This document shows positions 9,840 through 20,944 of a DNA stretch of 64,000 bases, piece after piece (positions within the stretch are counted from its first letter, which is position 1; every line of letters begins with the position of its first letter). The notes beneath the pieces are model-generated. The model was given only the letters and a program-made list of their open reading frames with translations, was not told the origin of the DNA and made no database searches. Source of the DNA: Rhodopseudomonas palustris (lineage in GTDB: Bacteria > Pseudomonadota > Alphaproteobacteria > Rhizobiales > Xanthobacteraceae); the NCBI RefSeq assembly GCF_003226555.1, contig NZ_QKQS01000042.1:80754-144753 (forward strand), read 5' to 3'. The position numbers were made by a program, and so were the translations under genes.

Positions 9840-10535
9840 CTACAGCGCCATCTGCCGGCTGATCTCGGCGGGATCGAGATTGGCGCGGTCGCAGGTGTAT
9901 TTCACCGAGCCGCGATCCATCACCGCGAAACTGTCGCCGAGCTCGCAGGCGAAATCGAGATATTGTTCGACCAGCACAATGGCGATGTTGCCGAGATTGC
10001 GCAAATACGAAATCGCCCGGCCAATGTCCTTGATGATCGATGGCTGGATGCCTTCGGTCGGCTCATCCAGCAGCAGCAGCTTCGGCCGCATCACCAGGGC
10101 GCGGCCGATCGCGAGTTGCTGCTGCTGACCGCCGGACAAGTCGCCGCCGCGGCGGTTCAGCATCGAGTTGAGCACCGGAAACAGCGAGAACACGTCATCG
10201 GGGATCGACTTGTCGGCGCGCTTCAGCGGCGCGTAGCCGGTCTTCAGATTCTCCTCCACGGTCAGCAGCGGGAAGATCTCGCGGCCCTGCGGCACCAGCG
10301 AAATGCCGCGCCGCGCCCGCTCATACGGCTTCAGATGCGAGATATCGGTGCCGTCGAAGGTGATCGCGCCGGACGCGATCGGCTGCTGCCCGACCATCGC
10401 CCGCAGCAGGCTGGTCTTGCCGACGCCGTTGCGGCCGAGCACACAGGTCACCTTGCCGGGCTCCGCCGCGATCGACACCCCGCGAAGCGCCTGCGCGGCC
10501 CCGTAATACAGATTGATGTTGTCGACGGTGAGCAT
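9840..10535 (-). CDS. urtE: Urea ABC transporter ATP-binding protein UrtE
   Basis: 231 residues, LivF-like ABC ATPase: Walker A GRNGVGKTSLL, Q-loop, signature LSGGQQQQLAIGRAL, Walker B LLLLDEPTEGIQPSI, and the switch histidine region. Pairs with UrtD to power urea uptake through UrtB/UrtC. The ATG at 10533-10535 is preferred over a TTG five codons earlier. The gap to urtD is unusually long (223 bases) and holds a family D palindrome. Confidence 0.94.
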   Translation of the reverse strand: MLTVDNINLYYGAAQALRGVSIAAEPGKVTCVLGRNGVGKTSLLRAMVGQQPIASGAITFDGTDISHLKPYERARRGISLVPQGREIFPLLTVEENLKTGYAPLKRADKSIPDDVFSLFPVLNSMLNRRGGDLSGGQQQQLAIGRALVMRPKLLLLDEPTEGIQPSIIKDIGRAISYLRNLGNIAIVLVEQYLDFACELGDSFAVMDRGSVKYTCDRANLDPAEISRQMAL

Positions 10536-10606
10536 CGATGGCGTCCTCAATACGTCGGTTCAGCGACGGCCCGCTTGAATTGCACGGCAGTCATCCTATT
10601 CACAAA

Positions 10607-10711
10607 CGTCATCCCCCGCGCATGCGGGGGATCCAGTACGCCGCAGCGCTGCGGTGAAGACGCGGTGGCGCTCTGCAATACTGGGTCGCCCGCCTTCGCG
10701 GGCGATGACGG
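10607..10711. repeat. REPIN-like palindromic doublet, family D
   Basis: Left arm CGTCATCCCCCGCGCATGCG with GGGGGATCCAGTA; right arm TACTGGGTCGCCCGC...GCGGGCGATGACG. Inverted pair in the urtD-urtE gap. A second copy occupies 51528-51642 downstream of metH. Confidence 0.75.
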
Positions 10712-10758
10712 TTGAGAGCGGGGAGACGCCGCGTGAAACATCATTGGAAGATTGCGCA

Positions 10759-11523
<765 letters not shown>

Positions 11524-11527
11524 GACG

Positions 11528-12694
11528 TCACTCCGCCGGCTTCGGTTGGATCACGCCGTCTTCGCGCGCCGCGCTGTCGGCGGCGTCGGTCGATGGCAGC
11601 TTGCGCGAGGCCAGCCACGCATTGACAGTGCCGACGATGCCTTTCGGCAGCAGCAGCGTCACCGCCACGAACATCGCGCCGAGCATGAATAGCCAATACG
11701 GCGCTAGCGGCCCGGAGGTGAACACGGTCTTGGCGTAGTTCACGACGATCGCGCCGAGCGCCGCGCCGACCAGCGTGCCCCGGCCGCCGACCGCGACCCA
11801 GATCACCGCTTCGATCGAATTGGCCGGAGCGAATTCGCTCGGATTGATGATGCCGACCTGGGGCACGTAGAGTGCGCCCGCGACGCCGGCCATGCAGGCC
11901 GACAGCGTGAACACGAACAGCTTGTAGGATTCGACCCGGTAGCCGAGAAACCGGGTCCGGCTTTCGGCATCGCGGATCGCGATCAGCACCTTGCCGAGCT
12001 TGGAGGTGACCACCGCACGGCAGACCAGGAAGCCGACGCCGAGTGCGAGGCAACTCAGCAGGAACAACACCGCGCGGGTGCCGTCGGACTGGATATTGAA
12101 GCCGAGGATATCCTTGAAGTCGGTCAGGCCGTTGTTGCCGCCGAAACCGAAATCGTTGCGGAAGAATGCCAGCAAAAGCGCGTAGGTCATCGCCTGAGTG
12201 ATGATCGACAGATACACGCCGGTGACGCGCGAGCGGAACGCCAGCCAGCCGAAGCAGAAGGCCAAGAGCCCCGGCACCAGCAACACCATCACGGCGGCGA
12301 ACCAGAACATGTCGAAGCCGTACCAGTACCACGGCAGTTCCTTGTAGTTCAGGAACACCATGAAGTCCGGCAGCACCGGGTTGCCGTAGACGCCCCGGCT
12401 GCCGATCTGGCGCATCAGATACATGCCCATCGCGTAGCCGCCGAGCGCGAAGAACGCGCCGTGGCCGAGCGAGAGGATGCCGCAATAGCCCCAGATCAGA
12501 TCAATCGACAGCGCGAGGATGGCGTAGCAGACATATTTGCCGAACAGCGAGATCAGATAGGTCGGCACGTGCAGCGCCGAAGACTCCGGCGTCAGCAGAT
12601 TGAGCAGCGGCAGCAAGATGCCGATTCCGGCGAGGATCACCAGAAAGATCGTCGCTCCGCGATCCAGCGAGCGGGTGAGGATGTGCGGGGTCAT
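11528..12694 (-). CDS. urtC: Urea ABC transporter permease UrtC
   Basis: 388 residues, BPD_transp_2 (LivM-like) membrane protein with about ten hydrophobic segments and the family GYCGILSLGHGAFFALGGYAMG motif near residues 75-95. The ATG at 12692-12694 has a GGGGGGAA ribosome site at good spacing; an upstream TTG is rejected. Forms the membrane channel with UrtB. A C-terminal hydrophilic tail follows the last helix. Confidence 0.95.
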   Translation of the reverse strand: MTPHILTRSLDRGATIFLVILAGIGILLPLLNLLTPESSALHVPTYLISLFGKYVCYAILALSIDLIWGYCGILSLGHGAFFALGGYAMGMYLMRQIGSRGVYGNPVLPDFMVFLNYKELPWYWYGFDMFWFAAVMVLLVPGLLAFCFGWLAFRSRVTGVYLSIITQAMTYALLLAFFRNDFGFGGNNGLTDFKDILGFNIQSDGTRAVLFLLSCLALGVGFLVCRAVVTSKLGKVLIAIRDAESRTRFLGYRVESYKLFVFTLSACMAGVAGALYVPQVGIINPSEFAPANSIEAVIWVAVGGRGTLVGAALGAIVVNYAKTVFTSGPLAPYWLFMLGAMFVAVTLLLPKGIVGTVNAWLASRKLPSTDAADSAAREDGVIQPKPAE

Positions 12695-12717
12695 CGACGT
12701 TCCCCCCAAGCACGGCG

Positions 12718-12824
12718 TGCTCCCCTCCCCCTTGCGGGGAGGGGTCGGGGGTGGGGGTCCACAAGCACTGAGCTTGTGGCAAGAGCCCTCACCCCAGCCC
12801 TCTCCCGCAAGCGGGAGAGGGAGT
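12718..12824. repeat. REPIN-like palindromic doublet, family A
   Basis: Two inverted arms: CTCCCCTCCCCCTTGCGGGG with GAGGGGTCGGGGGTGGGGG on the left, and CCCTCACCCCAGCCCTCTCC with CGCAAGCGGGAGAGGGAG on the right. It lies between urtB and urtC and matches the arms flanking the DUF559 gene. Confidence 0.8.
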
Positions 12825-12866
12825 CAGGCTGCGAAGCGGAACAGCGGAGGTGCATCCCAATCATCC

Positions 12867-14480
12867 TCATGCCTCCACCGCACGGCCCTTCAGCGCGAAC
12901 AGGCCGCGCGGGCGCTTCTGGATGAACAGGATGATCAGCACCAGGATCGCGATCTTGCCGAGCACCGCTCCGGCGAACGGCTCCAGGAACTTGTTGGCGA
13001 TGCCGAGAGAGAACGCACCGACCAGCGTGCCCCACAGATTGCCGACGCCGCCGAACACCACGACCATGAAGCTGTCGATGATGTAGCTCTGGCCGAGGTT
13101 CGGCGAGACGTTGTCGATCTGCGACAGCGCCACACCGGCAATGCCCGCGATGCCGGAGCCGAGCCCGAAGGTCAGCGCATCGACCCTCGAAGTGGCGATG
13201 CCCATCGACGCCGCCATCCTGCGGTTCTGCGTCACCGCGCGCATTTCCAGCCCGAGCGAGGTGTAGCGCAGCATCGCCAGCAGCAGCGCGAACACGGCGA
13301 GCGTGAAGCACAGGATCCAGAGCCGATTGTAAGTGATGGTGATCTGGCCGATGTCGAACGCGCCGCTCATCCAGCTCGGATTGCCGACCTCACGGTTGTT
13401 GGCGCCGAAGATGGTGCGCACCGCCTGCTGCAGCAGTAGCGAAATGCCCCAGGTGGCGAGCAGGGTTTCCAGCGGACGGCCGTACAGGAAGCGGATCACG
13501 CTGCGCTCGATCAAGACGCCGATCGCGCCGGCGACCAGGAACGCCAGCGGCACGGCGATCAGCAGCGAATAATCGAACAGCGCCGGATAATGAGTGCGGA
13601 TCGCTTCCTGCACCACGAAGGTGGTGTAAGCACCGAGCATCACCATCTCGCCGTGCGCCATGTTGATGACGCCCATCACACCGAAGGTGATGGCGAGCCC
13701 GATCGCGGCGAGCAGCAGCACCGAGCCGAGTGACAATCCGTACCAGCCATTCTGCACCAGCGACCACATCGCCAGATTGCGGTCGATCGATGCTTTCGCG
13801 CCGGCGATCGCATTGCTGACGGCGGCACTCTGCTGCGCCGGCATGCCGGTCAGCAGCGCCAGCGCGTCCTGATCGCCCCGCGCCTTCATCACCGCGATCG
13901 CGTCGAGCTTGTCGGGATCGGACGCATCGGCCTTGAACAGGAGGATCGAAGCCCGCGCCTCGACAAAGGCCTGCTTGGCGGCGGCGTTCTTCTCGGCCTT
14001 GAGGGCGGCCTCGACGGTCGGCAGCATCGCCTCGTCGTGGCTCTTGAACACCTGCTGGGCGGCCTGGATCCGCTTGTCGAGATCCGGCGACATCAGGGTC
14101 AGCCCGGCCATTGCGGCTTCGACCGTGCGCCGCAGCTTGTTGTTGAGGCGGACCTTGCTGGCATTGTCCGGCAGCGCGGCGACCGCTTCGCCGGTCACGG
14201 CGTTGCTGATCTTATCGTCGGTGCCTTTGATGAATACCAGCTTGGTGTCCTCGTCCTTGTAAAGACAACCGTCCTGCAGCGCGGTGATGATGGCGGCGGC
14301 GCGCGGATTGCCGGATGCGACCAGCTTGCCGACCGCCTCCTCGGAATCGGCGAAGGAGCCCTCGGCGAATTGCGCCACGGCGTCCTCATAGGGACCAGCG
14401 AACGCCGGCGGCGTTGCGGCGGCGGCCCACGCGATCACCACGGCGGCGAACAGCAGGCGCGACAGATGGATCAATGACAC
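12867..14480 (-). CDS. urtB: Urea ABC transporter permease UrtB
   Basis: 537 residues. A Sec signal peptide (MSLIHLSRLLFAAVVIAWAA, cleavage after AFA near 29) leads a periplasmic region of roughly 220 residues, followed by a LivH-like BPD_transp_2 permease with about eight membrane segments (AIGLAITFGVMGVINMAHGE). The extra N-terminal domain is characteristic of UrtB compared with LivH. Partner of UrtC. Starts 92 bases after urtA. Confidence 0.95.
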   Translation of the reverse strand: MSLIHLSRLLFAAVVIAWAAAATPPAFAGPYEDAVAQFAEGSFADSEEAVGKLVASGNPRAAAIITALQDGCLYKDEDTKLVFIKGTDDKISNAVTGEAVAALPDNASKVRLNNKLRRTVEAAMAGLTLMSPDLDKRIQAAQQVFKSHDEAMLPTVEAALKAEKNAAAKQAFVEARASILLFKADASDPDKLDAIAVMKARGDQDALALLTGMPAQQSAAVSNAIAGAKASIDRNLAMWSLVQNGWYGLSLGSVLLLAAIGLAITFGVMGVINMAHGEMVMLGAYTTFVVQEAIRTHYPALFDYSLLIAVPLAFLVAGAIGVLIERSVIRFLYGRPLETLLATWGISLLLQQAVRTIFGANNREVGNPSWMSGAFDIGQITITYNRLWILCFTLAVFALLLAMLRYTSLGLEMRAVTQNRRMAASMGIATSRVDALTFGLGSGIAGIAGVALSQIDNVSPNLGQSYIIDSFMVVVFGGVGNLWGTLVGAFSLGIANKFLEPFAGAVLGKIAILVLIILFIQKRPRGLFALKGRAVEA

Positions 14481-14571
14481 TGAATTAACCCGGCAAGGAT
14501 GAACGAGGGCGTCGTCGAGGAGAGCCGGGCGGCGGCTTCGCCGCCCGGTCGAATGCGAAGTCAGCAGGACA

Positions 14572-15906
14572 TCAGGAGCCCTGACCGCCGCACTTCTTGG
14601 TCACGGTGTTGTAGTTGCCGCACTTCAGCTTGACCCAGTCGGCTTCGAGGTCTTTCGAACCCGGCAGATAGTCGGACCAGGCGTCGCCCGGCACCAGCTT
14701 GGCCTTCTTCGGATCGTCCGGCGAGACGACGTTGAACTGGCCGTCGGCCTGGATTTCGCCGATGAACACCGGCTTGGTGATGTGGTGGTTCGGCAGCATT
14801 TCCGAGGTGCCGCCGGTCAGGTTGGCCTGCTTGATGCCGGGCAGCGCTTCGATCACCTTGTCCGGATCGAACGACTTGGCCTTCTCGACCGCCTTCACCC
14901 ACATGTTGAAGCCGATGTAGTGGGCTTCCATCGGATCGTTGGTGGTGCGCTTCGGATTCTTGGTGAACGCGTGCCAGTCCTTGATGAACTTCTCGTTCGC
15001 CGGGGTCTTGATCGACTCGAAGTAGTTCCAGGCGGCGAGATGGCCGACCAGCGGCTTGGTGTCGATGCCGGCGAGCTCTTCTTCACCGACCGAGAACGCC
15101 ACCACCGGAATGTCGGTGGCCTTGATGCCCTGGTTGCCGAGCTCCTTGTAGAACGGCACGTTGGCATCGCCGTTGATGGTGGAGACCACCGCGGTCTTCT
15201 TGCCGGCCGAGCCGAAGGTCTTGATCTTGGAGACTTCGGTCTGCCAGTCGGAGAACCCGAACGGGGTGTAGTTGACCATGATGTCTTCGGGGGCGACGCC
15301 CTTGGACTTCAGATAGGCTTCGAGGATCTTGTTGGTGGTGCGCGGATAGACGTAGTCGGTGCCTTCCAGCACCCAGCGCTTCACCTTCTCTTCCTTCATC
15401 AGGTAGTCGACCGCCGGGATCGCCTGCTGGTTCGGGGCGGCGCCGGTGTAGAACACGTTGCGCTCGCTCTCCTCGCCTTCGTACTGCACCGGGTAGAACA
15501 GGATCGAGTTCAGCTCCTTGAATACCGGCAGCACCGACTTGCGCGACACCGAGGTCCAGCAGCCGAACACCACCGAAACCTTGTCCTTGGTGATCAGCTC
15601 GCGCGCCTTCTCGGCGAACAGCGGCCAGTTCGAGGCCGGGTCGACCACCACCGCCTCGAGCTTCTTGCCGAGCACGCCGCCCTTCTTGTTCTGCTCGTCG
15701 ATCAGCATCAGCATCACGTCTTTCAGCGTGGTTTCGCTGATCGCCATGGTGCCCGACAGCGAATGCAGGATGCCGACCTTGATGGTGTCGTCCGCCGCTC
15801 GCGCCGGACCGAAAGCCGACAGACCGAGAACCAAGCCGGCCGCAGCAGCCAGCCATTTGCGGCGGCTGATCGGCGTCGCTGCAAGACGCTTTGTTTCAAT
15901 ATGCAT
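14572..15906 (-). CDS. urtA: Urea ABC transporter substrate-binding protein UrtA
   Basis: 444 residues. A Tat-like signal (SRRKWLAAAAGLVLGLSAFG, cleavage near ARA) precedes a type I periplasmic binding fold: DTIKVGILHSLSGTMAISET, ASNWPLFAEKARELI, FGCWTSVSRKSVLPVF, LFYPVQYEGEE. These are hallmark UrtA/FmdD sequences. Captures urea or short amides for UrtBCDE. First gene of the urea unit, about 54 bases downstream of the transcription start predicted from the sigma-54 element at 15972-15987. Confidence 0.96.
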   Translation of the reverse strand: MHIETKRLAATPISRRKWLAAAAGLVLGLSAFGPARAADDTIKVGILHSLSGTMAISETTLKDVMLMLIDEQNKKGGVLGKKLEAVVVDPASNWPLFAEKARELITKDKVSVVFGCWTSVSRKSVLPVFKELNSILFYPVQYEGEESERNVFYTGAAPNQQAIPAVDYLMKEEKVKRWVLEGTDYVYPRTTNKILEAYLKSKGVAPEDIMVNYTPFGFSDWQTEVSKIKTFGSAGKKTAVVSTINGDANVPFYKELGNQGIKATDIPVVAFSVGEEELAGIDTKPLVGHLAAWNYFESIKTPANEKFIKDWHAFTKNPKRTTNDPMEAHYIGFNMWVKAVEKAKSFDPDKVIEALPGIKQANLTGGTSEMLPNHHITKPVFIGEIQADGQFNVVSPDDPKKAKLVPGDAWSDYLPGSKDLEADWVKLKCGNYNTVTKKCGGQGS

Positions 15907-15971
15907 GAGGTGTCATCTCCCTGACGCAGACATGATGCGCGGCCCCAACGGCCGTCTGCAGCGAGATGATC

Positions 15972-15987
15972 GCAAGATCTATGCCAC
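15972..15987 (-). promoter_or_regulatory. Sigma-54 (RpoN) -24/-12 promoter of urtA
   Basis: Minus strand reads TGGCATAGATCTTGCG: TGGCA at -24 and TTGC at -12, with exactly ten bases between the GG and GC pairs, as RpoN requires. It lies 65 bases upstream of the urtA ATG. Urea-transport genes are commonly under NtrC control; a convincing NtrC dimer site was not identified by eye. Confidence 0.7.
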
Positions 15988-16403
15988 CCCTACCGATGCG
16001 GGTAAGCTCATGATCGGACGCGTCATTTTGTCATCGAGCAAAGATTGCAAATAGCGCACCCGCTCACCAACCAGGCAGAACAATTGATCGCCGCCTGTTC
16101 AATCAGCTCAATAATTGGGCAATCAACGGCGTGGTGGCCATTTCCTGCTCTGTCGCGCGCCGCTTGCAATCATCCGGCGCCGGTCTGCAATTCGACCTTG
16201 AAAGCAGTGCAGCGATGTTCCATATGACTGTGAGAGACCTAGAGATTCTTCAGGTCGTTGCGAGCCGCGTGTTCTGATCCCGCATTCTATCCGAACTGCG
16301 GTTTCTGGTTCGCCTTTCATCCGATTATAGCCGACGTTCCGGACACGCGAGCGTCTCAGAGTTGCCAAGCGCTCCCGACGGCTGCCGTCGGGCGTTTGCT
16401 TTC
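15988..16403. other. Divergent intergenic region, urtA / DEAD-box gene
   Basis: About 415 bases upstream of both genes. Apart from the urtA sigma-54 element just outside it, I see TTGCAA-type half-repeats near 16045 and 16166 that might be activator sites, but no pattern strong enough to call. It should also hold the promoter of the helicase gene. Confidence 0.5.
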
Positions 16404-17828
<1,425 letters not shown>

Positions 17829-17852
17829 CGAAAAGCCGATCTGGAGATCCCG

Positions 17853-18131
17853 ATGGCCAAAGAAGAGCTGATCCAGTTCGAAGGACTGGTGACCGAAATT
17901 CTCCCCGATGCGCGCTATCGCGTGCAGCTCGACACCGGACACGAAATCGTCGCCTACACCGCCGGCAAGATGAAGAAGAATCGCATCAAGACGCTGGCAG
18001 GCGACCGGGTTACGGTCGAGATGTCGCCTTACGATCTCGAAAAAGGCCGGCTGATCTTCCGCCACAAGGACGAGCGGCCCGGCGGTCCGCCGCGCAGCGG
18101 CCCGCCGCGCGGCCAGTTCCGCCGACGCTGA
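17853..18131 (+). CDS. infA: Translation initiation factor IF-1, extended form
   Basis: 92 residues, against about 72 for classical IF-1. The OB fold is intact ([65 protein letters not shown]). The extra 20 C-terminal residues are Pro/Gly/Arg-rich and end FRRR. IF-1 occupies the ribosomal A site during initiation; cold-shock proteins share the fold. Immediately behind the DEAD-box gene, so probably co-expressed with it. Whether it is the only IF-1 in the genome cannot be seen here. Confidence 0.9.
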   Translation: MAKEELIQFEGLVTEILPDARYRVQLDTGHEIVAYTAGKMKKNRIKTLAGDRVTVEMSPYDLEKGRLIFRHKDERPGGPPRSGPPRGQFRRR

Positions 18132-18231
18132 GCGAACACACCCAACAAAGGCGCTTTGCCGATCGCGGCAGAGCGCCGAAGCCCGAATCGGCCTGGAACC
18201 TGCGAGCCTTAAAAAATCGCGCATGCCAGGA

Positions 18232-18260
18232 TTGTTTTGAGGGCAGGCTTCGCATAATAT
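18232..18260 (+). promoter_or_regulatory. Possible sigma-70-type promoter of the cold-shock gene
   Basis: TTGTTT (18232-18237), 17 bases, then TAATAT (18255-18260). It would give a leader of about 145 bases before the GTG start, similar to the long structured 5' leaders of cspA genes. Match to consensus is moderate. A stable hairpin (GGCGCT...AGCGCC, 18150-18177) lies further upstream, just after infA. Confidence 0.35.
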
Positions 18261-18411
18261 CTGTTAATCGATTTTCGGCCGGACGACATTAGCTATCCAC
18301 CGGTACAGCCGGTTCAGAACGCTGACGACCCTTCCAAAAATTCGATCTCACCAGCCCACCTGAGACCAAGTGGGCATCGACCGTGTCTATATTGAGAAGG
18401 GACTACCACCC

Positions 18412-18624
18412 GTGAGCATGGGAACCGTGAAGTGGTTCAACGCCACCAAGGGCTACGGCTTCATCCAGCCGGATGATGGCGGCAACGACGTGTTCGTGCA
18501 CATCAGCGCAGTCGAGCGTGCCGGTCTCGGCACCCTGCGCGAGGGCCAGAAGATCAGCTACGAGATCGTCGCCGATCGTCGCTCTGGCAAGTCGTCGGCC
18601 GACAATCTGCGCGCTGCAAGCTGA
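18412..18624 (+). CDS. Cold-shock protein, CspA family
   Basis: 70 residues from GTG 18412 ([20 protein letters not shown]); GAGAAGGGA lies at normal spacing before the GTG, whereas the ATG at 18418 is too far from it. RNP1 (KGYGFI) and RNP2 (DVFVHI) motifs are both present. Single-stranded nucleic-acid chaperone that melts mRNA structure, especially in the cold. Ends in an efficient intrinsic terminator. Close to infA and the DEAD-box helicase. Confidence 0.95.
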   Translation: MSMGTVKWFNATKGYGFIQPDDGGNDVFVHISAVERAGLGTLREGQKISYEIVADRRSGKSSADNLRAAS

Positions 18625-18645
18625 GCAGATTTCGGTTCTGAATCG

Positions 18646-18680
18646 AACGAGGCCGCGCCACAAGCGCGGCCTCGTTTTTT
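18646..18680 (+). terminator. Rho-independent terminator after the cold-shock gene
   Basis: Perfect 11-base-pair stem CGAGGCCGCGC / GCGCGGCCTCG (18648-18658 with 18664-18674), loop CACAA, followed by TTTTTT (18675-18680). Confidence 0.93.
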
Positions 18681-18727
18681 GTTGCCGTTGCTTTTGTGCC
18701 CCCTGCCCGCCTGCAGAAGCACCGGCT

Positions 18728-19345
18728 TCAGGGACAAGCCGCAGCTTGCGGATAGTTGACGCATTTGGTTTGCCGTGGCCGCGTGTAGGACGTATCGTTC
18801 AGGTCAATTCCCGCTTTCGGTAGCAGATACGCGATCGTCGGCTGATACCGATAGGTGAACTCGCTGAAGATCAGGAACGTATCGGGGACCTTGAGCCCGG
18901 CCGGGATATTGATCGTGTCACCAGCGCCATGGGGCGACGCCGCAAGAGTTGCCGAAGCGGTGCTACCGCTTTGCGTCACCGTCCCCGACTTGCTCCACAG
19001 CACCTTCGCGACTTGATTCTTGTCGACGTAGATCTCGGTGATCGTCGCCTTCGCACCGTCGGGCGAATACGGTGTCAGCACGCCATAGCTGGCCGCGAAC
19101 ACATTCTTCATGTCGTTATCGGTGACGCTGCTGGCCTGCGAGACCAGATCCGATAACGTCCGCGCCACCAGCGTCACCTTGCGGTCCGCCGCAATTCCCG
19201 CAGTGATTTCCACGGTCGCAAACAACATCAACAGCATCAACGGCACGATCATCGCGAACTCGATCGCCGCCACGCCACGCCGATCCTCACGCAGTCGCCA
19301 GAGCAGGAAACGGACGCGGCGCAGGTACTTCTTCGGAGCGCGCAT
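18728..19345 (-). CDS. TadE-like Flp pilus pseudopilin/assembly protein
   Basis: 205 residues. The positively charged N-terminus and REDRRGVAAIEFAMIVPLMLLMLF form the TadE signature: a Gly-x-x-x-x-Glu prepilin-like site and a single membrane helix at residues about 27-47. The rest is an extracytoplasmic domain. ATG at 19343-19345 chosen; a TTG two codons earlier is rejected. TadE/TadF-type minor pilins are processed by CpaA and are needed for Flp pilus assembly. Six bases of coding-free sequence... the preceding tadE-like gene ends at 19358, so the two are co-transcribed. Confidence 0.88.
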   Translation of the reverse strand: MRAPKKYLRRVRFLLWRLREDRRGVAAIEFAMIVPLMLLMLFATVEITAGIAADRKVTLVARTLSDLVSQASSVTDNDMKNVFAASYGVLTPYSPDGAKATITEIYVDKNQVAKVLWSKSGTVTQSGSTASATLAASPHGAGDTINIPAGLKVPDTFLIFSEFTYRYQPTIAYLLPKAGIDLNDTSYTRPRQTKCVNYPQAAACP

Positions 19346-19357
19346 CGTCAATCTCGT

Positions 19358-19891
19358 TCAGGGCTCGTTACGGAAGGCGGTAGTCGCCATCAACAAGCGG
19401 TTGCCATTCGCGAGGTTCGACGGATCGAAGCCCAGCCCGGTGACGAACAGCGGCCACTGGTAGAACACACGGACCACAATGATGTCCCCCGGCCCACCGA
19501 TATCGTACTTCATGTTGTCGATGAAGTTCTTATCTTTGTCGATCGGGGTGACGAGTTCGACCTTGCTGAAATCGCTGCCGTAGTTCTCGACGTCCACATA
19601 AATGCCGTCGCAGCTGAAAAGCCCCTTCACCCGATTGCAGACATCGTTCTTGAAATCCGTCTCCTGCATCGAACCGTCCTGAGCCTGTCTGGTCAGGATC
19701 AACCGTGACGAATCCTGCACGGCGGTCTCGAGCACCTGACCCGCAAAAAAGATCAGCCCCACTTCAATGATCGCAAACAATAAGGCGAAAAAGATCGGAG
19801 CCACCATCGCGAACTCCACCGCTGCGGAACCTTGTCCGCTGCGGCGAAATCTGCGGGCCAATGCCAGCGCTGGTGAGACGATGAAAGGCAT
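19358..19891 (-). CDS. TadE-like Flp pilus pseudopilin/assembly protein
   Basis: 177 residues from ATG 19889-19891 (GAGGAC upstream). SGQGSAAVEFAMVAPIFFALLF near residues 18-40 is the TadE-type prepilin motif, with the G-S/A boundary and Glu five residues later, followed by one membrane helix. It resembles the next protein in architecture but has a different C-terminal domain (VENYGSDFSKVELVTP..., FYQWPLFVTGLGFDP). A likely minor pilin of the Flp/Tad system. A longer frame to 19948 lacks a good ribosome site. Confidence 0.88.
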   Translation of the reverse strand: MPFIVSPALALARRFRRSGQGSAAVEFAMVAPIFFALLFAIIEVGLIFFAGQVLETAVQDSSRLILTRQAQDGSMQETDFKNDVCNRVKGLFSCDGIYVDVENYGSDFSKVELVTPIDKDKNFIDNMKYDIGGPGDIIVVRVFYQWPLFVTGLGFDPSNLANGNRLLMATTAFRNEP

Positions 19892-20052
19892 CGATCGGCA
19901 GTCCTCTTCGTCGAGTGGTCTTGTCACCAGCAAGACTAATCGGAACACATTGTGGAAGTGTTTCGCCGGATCCGAGCAAAATGGCGCGCGCCGTTAAGCC
20001 CTCGTCAACCATGGCGCTCCGATCATCGGTCGCCGACGACTAACGGCGCCGA

Positions 20053-20547
20053 TCAGTTCGCCCTGGTCGCCACCGACGCGCTACTCGCCTGCTCGTTGAG
20101 CTTTCCGGCCTGTTCCATCGTGGATTTGAAGTAGGCCTCCGAGTCGCCCAGTGTCATCCGGCGCTCGCAGATCGGCGCACAGCTATAGGACTCTCGGTTG
20201 GTGCCACGATACACGGTCACCACCTTATCCGCCGGACCCTCGACCTGAATCACGCGATCGGCGACGACCATGCCCTTACGGTCCATGGCAATGACATTGG
20301 TGGCACCATAGCCCTTGCCGGTGATGACCACCATGCCGCCGGGCTGCAAGCTGACATCTGCGATCAACGGATTGCCGACGACGATCGTCGCAACGTCTTG
20401 CGGCAGCTTGATCAGCTTGGCTTGATCGACGCTGACGGAAATCGAATCCTCGGTGCCCGCGATCGCCGGTGCAGAGCAAAGACCGACCAGGAGCGACGGA
20501 ACGAACAATACGGCGCTGAAGCGGCGCGCGAAGCGGAACGACGACAT
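20053..20547 (-). CDS. Stand-alone pilus-assembly N-terminal domain protein (CpaC-N-like)
   Basis: 164 residues: signal peptide to about residue 30 (SAPAIAG), then ISVSVDQAKLIKLPQDVATIVVGNPLIADVSLQ...VVITGKGYGATNVIAMD, the beta-rich domain found at the N-terminus of RcpA/CpaC secretins. There is no secretin domain after it. A C-terminal stretch contains two cysteines (SCAPICERR) and a low-complexity end. Compare CpaC at 22913, where the same pattern (GKSMVIDLPRDIKDVLVADPKIANAVI) leads the full secretin. Probably periplasmic and part of the pilus machine; exact role unknown. Confidence 0.82.
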   Translation of the reverse strand: MSSFRFARRFSAVLFVPSLLVGLCSAPAIAGTEDSISVSVDQAKLIKLPQDVATIVVGNPLIADVSLQPGGMVVITGKGYGATNVIAMDRKGMVVADRVIQVEGPADKVVTVYRGTNRESYSCAPICERRMTLGDSEAYFKSTMEQAGKLNEQASSASVATRAN

Positions 20548-20763
20548 ACTTTACTCCGGGACGTTTACGAGCCGGCCTAAGCAATACGCAGCGGTGCCGG
20601 CGCCCGACGGTGTCAAAGTGACGTCAATTGATGAACGAACCGCAAACCGAAAGGTTCGCATTCAATCTACTTTGTCCGATTTTGAAGCAAATGAGCGTCC
20701 GGTCGAACGCTCCACGGTATAGGCACACCAAAGGCAGCACACCCGCTGCGCAATTACTTCAAA

Positions 20764-20779
20764 TTAACAGCACATTTAC
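20764..20779 (+). promoter_or_regulatory. Possible CtrA box upstream of flp
   Basis: TTAA, seven bases, TTTAC: one mismatch from the alphaproteobacterial CtrA consensus TTAA-N7-TTAAC. It lies 166 bases before the flp ATG in an otherwise featureless gap of 397 bases (20548-20944) with no other gene that I can support. CtrA controls pilA in Caulobacter; the assignment here rests only on the motif. Confidence 0.35.
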
Positions 20780-20944
20780 CCTCGGCAAGAAGGTCCACGG
20801 AAACGGTCGATGCCCTCGTTTTTACGCAATCGAATTAACTGCGCTGCAATTTCCCGCACCTAGGTTCAACGCCATGGTCACGGTGCTGAGAACGCCGGCA
20901 AGACCAAACAGAGTTCGACAGCCACGTGTACATGGAGCTACCCG

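Noticed and set aside
14572..15906. UrtA as a branched-chain amino acid binding protein
   Set aside because: Sequence landmarks (YPVQYEGEE, GCWTSVSRK) and linkage to ureDABC are those of the urea/amide-binding UrtA.
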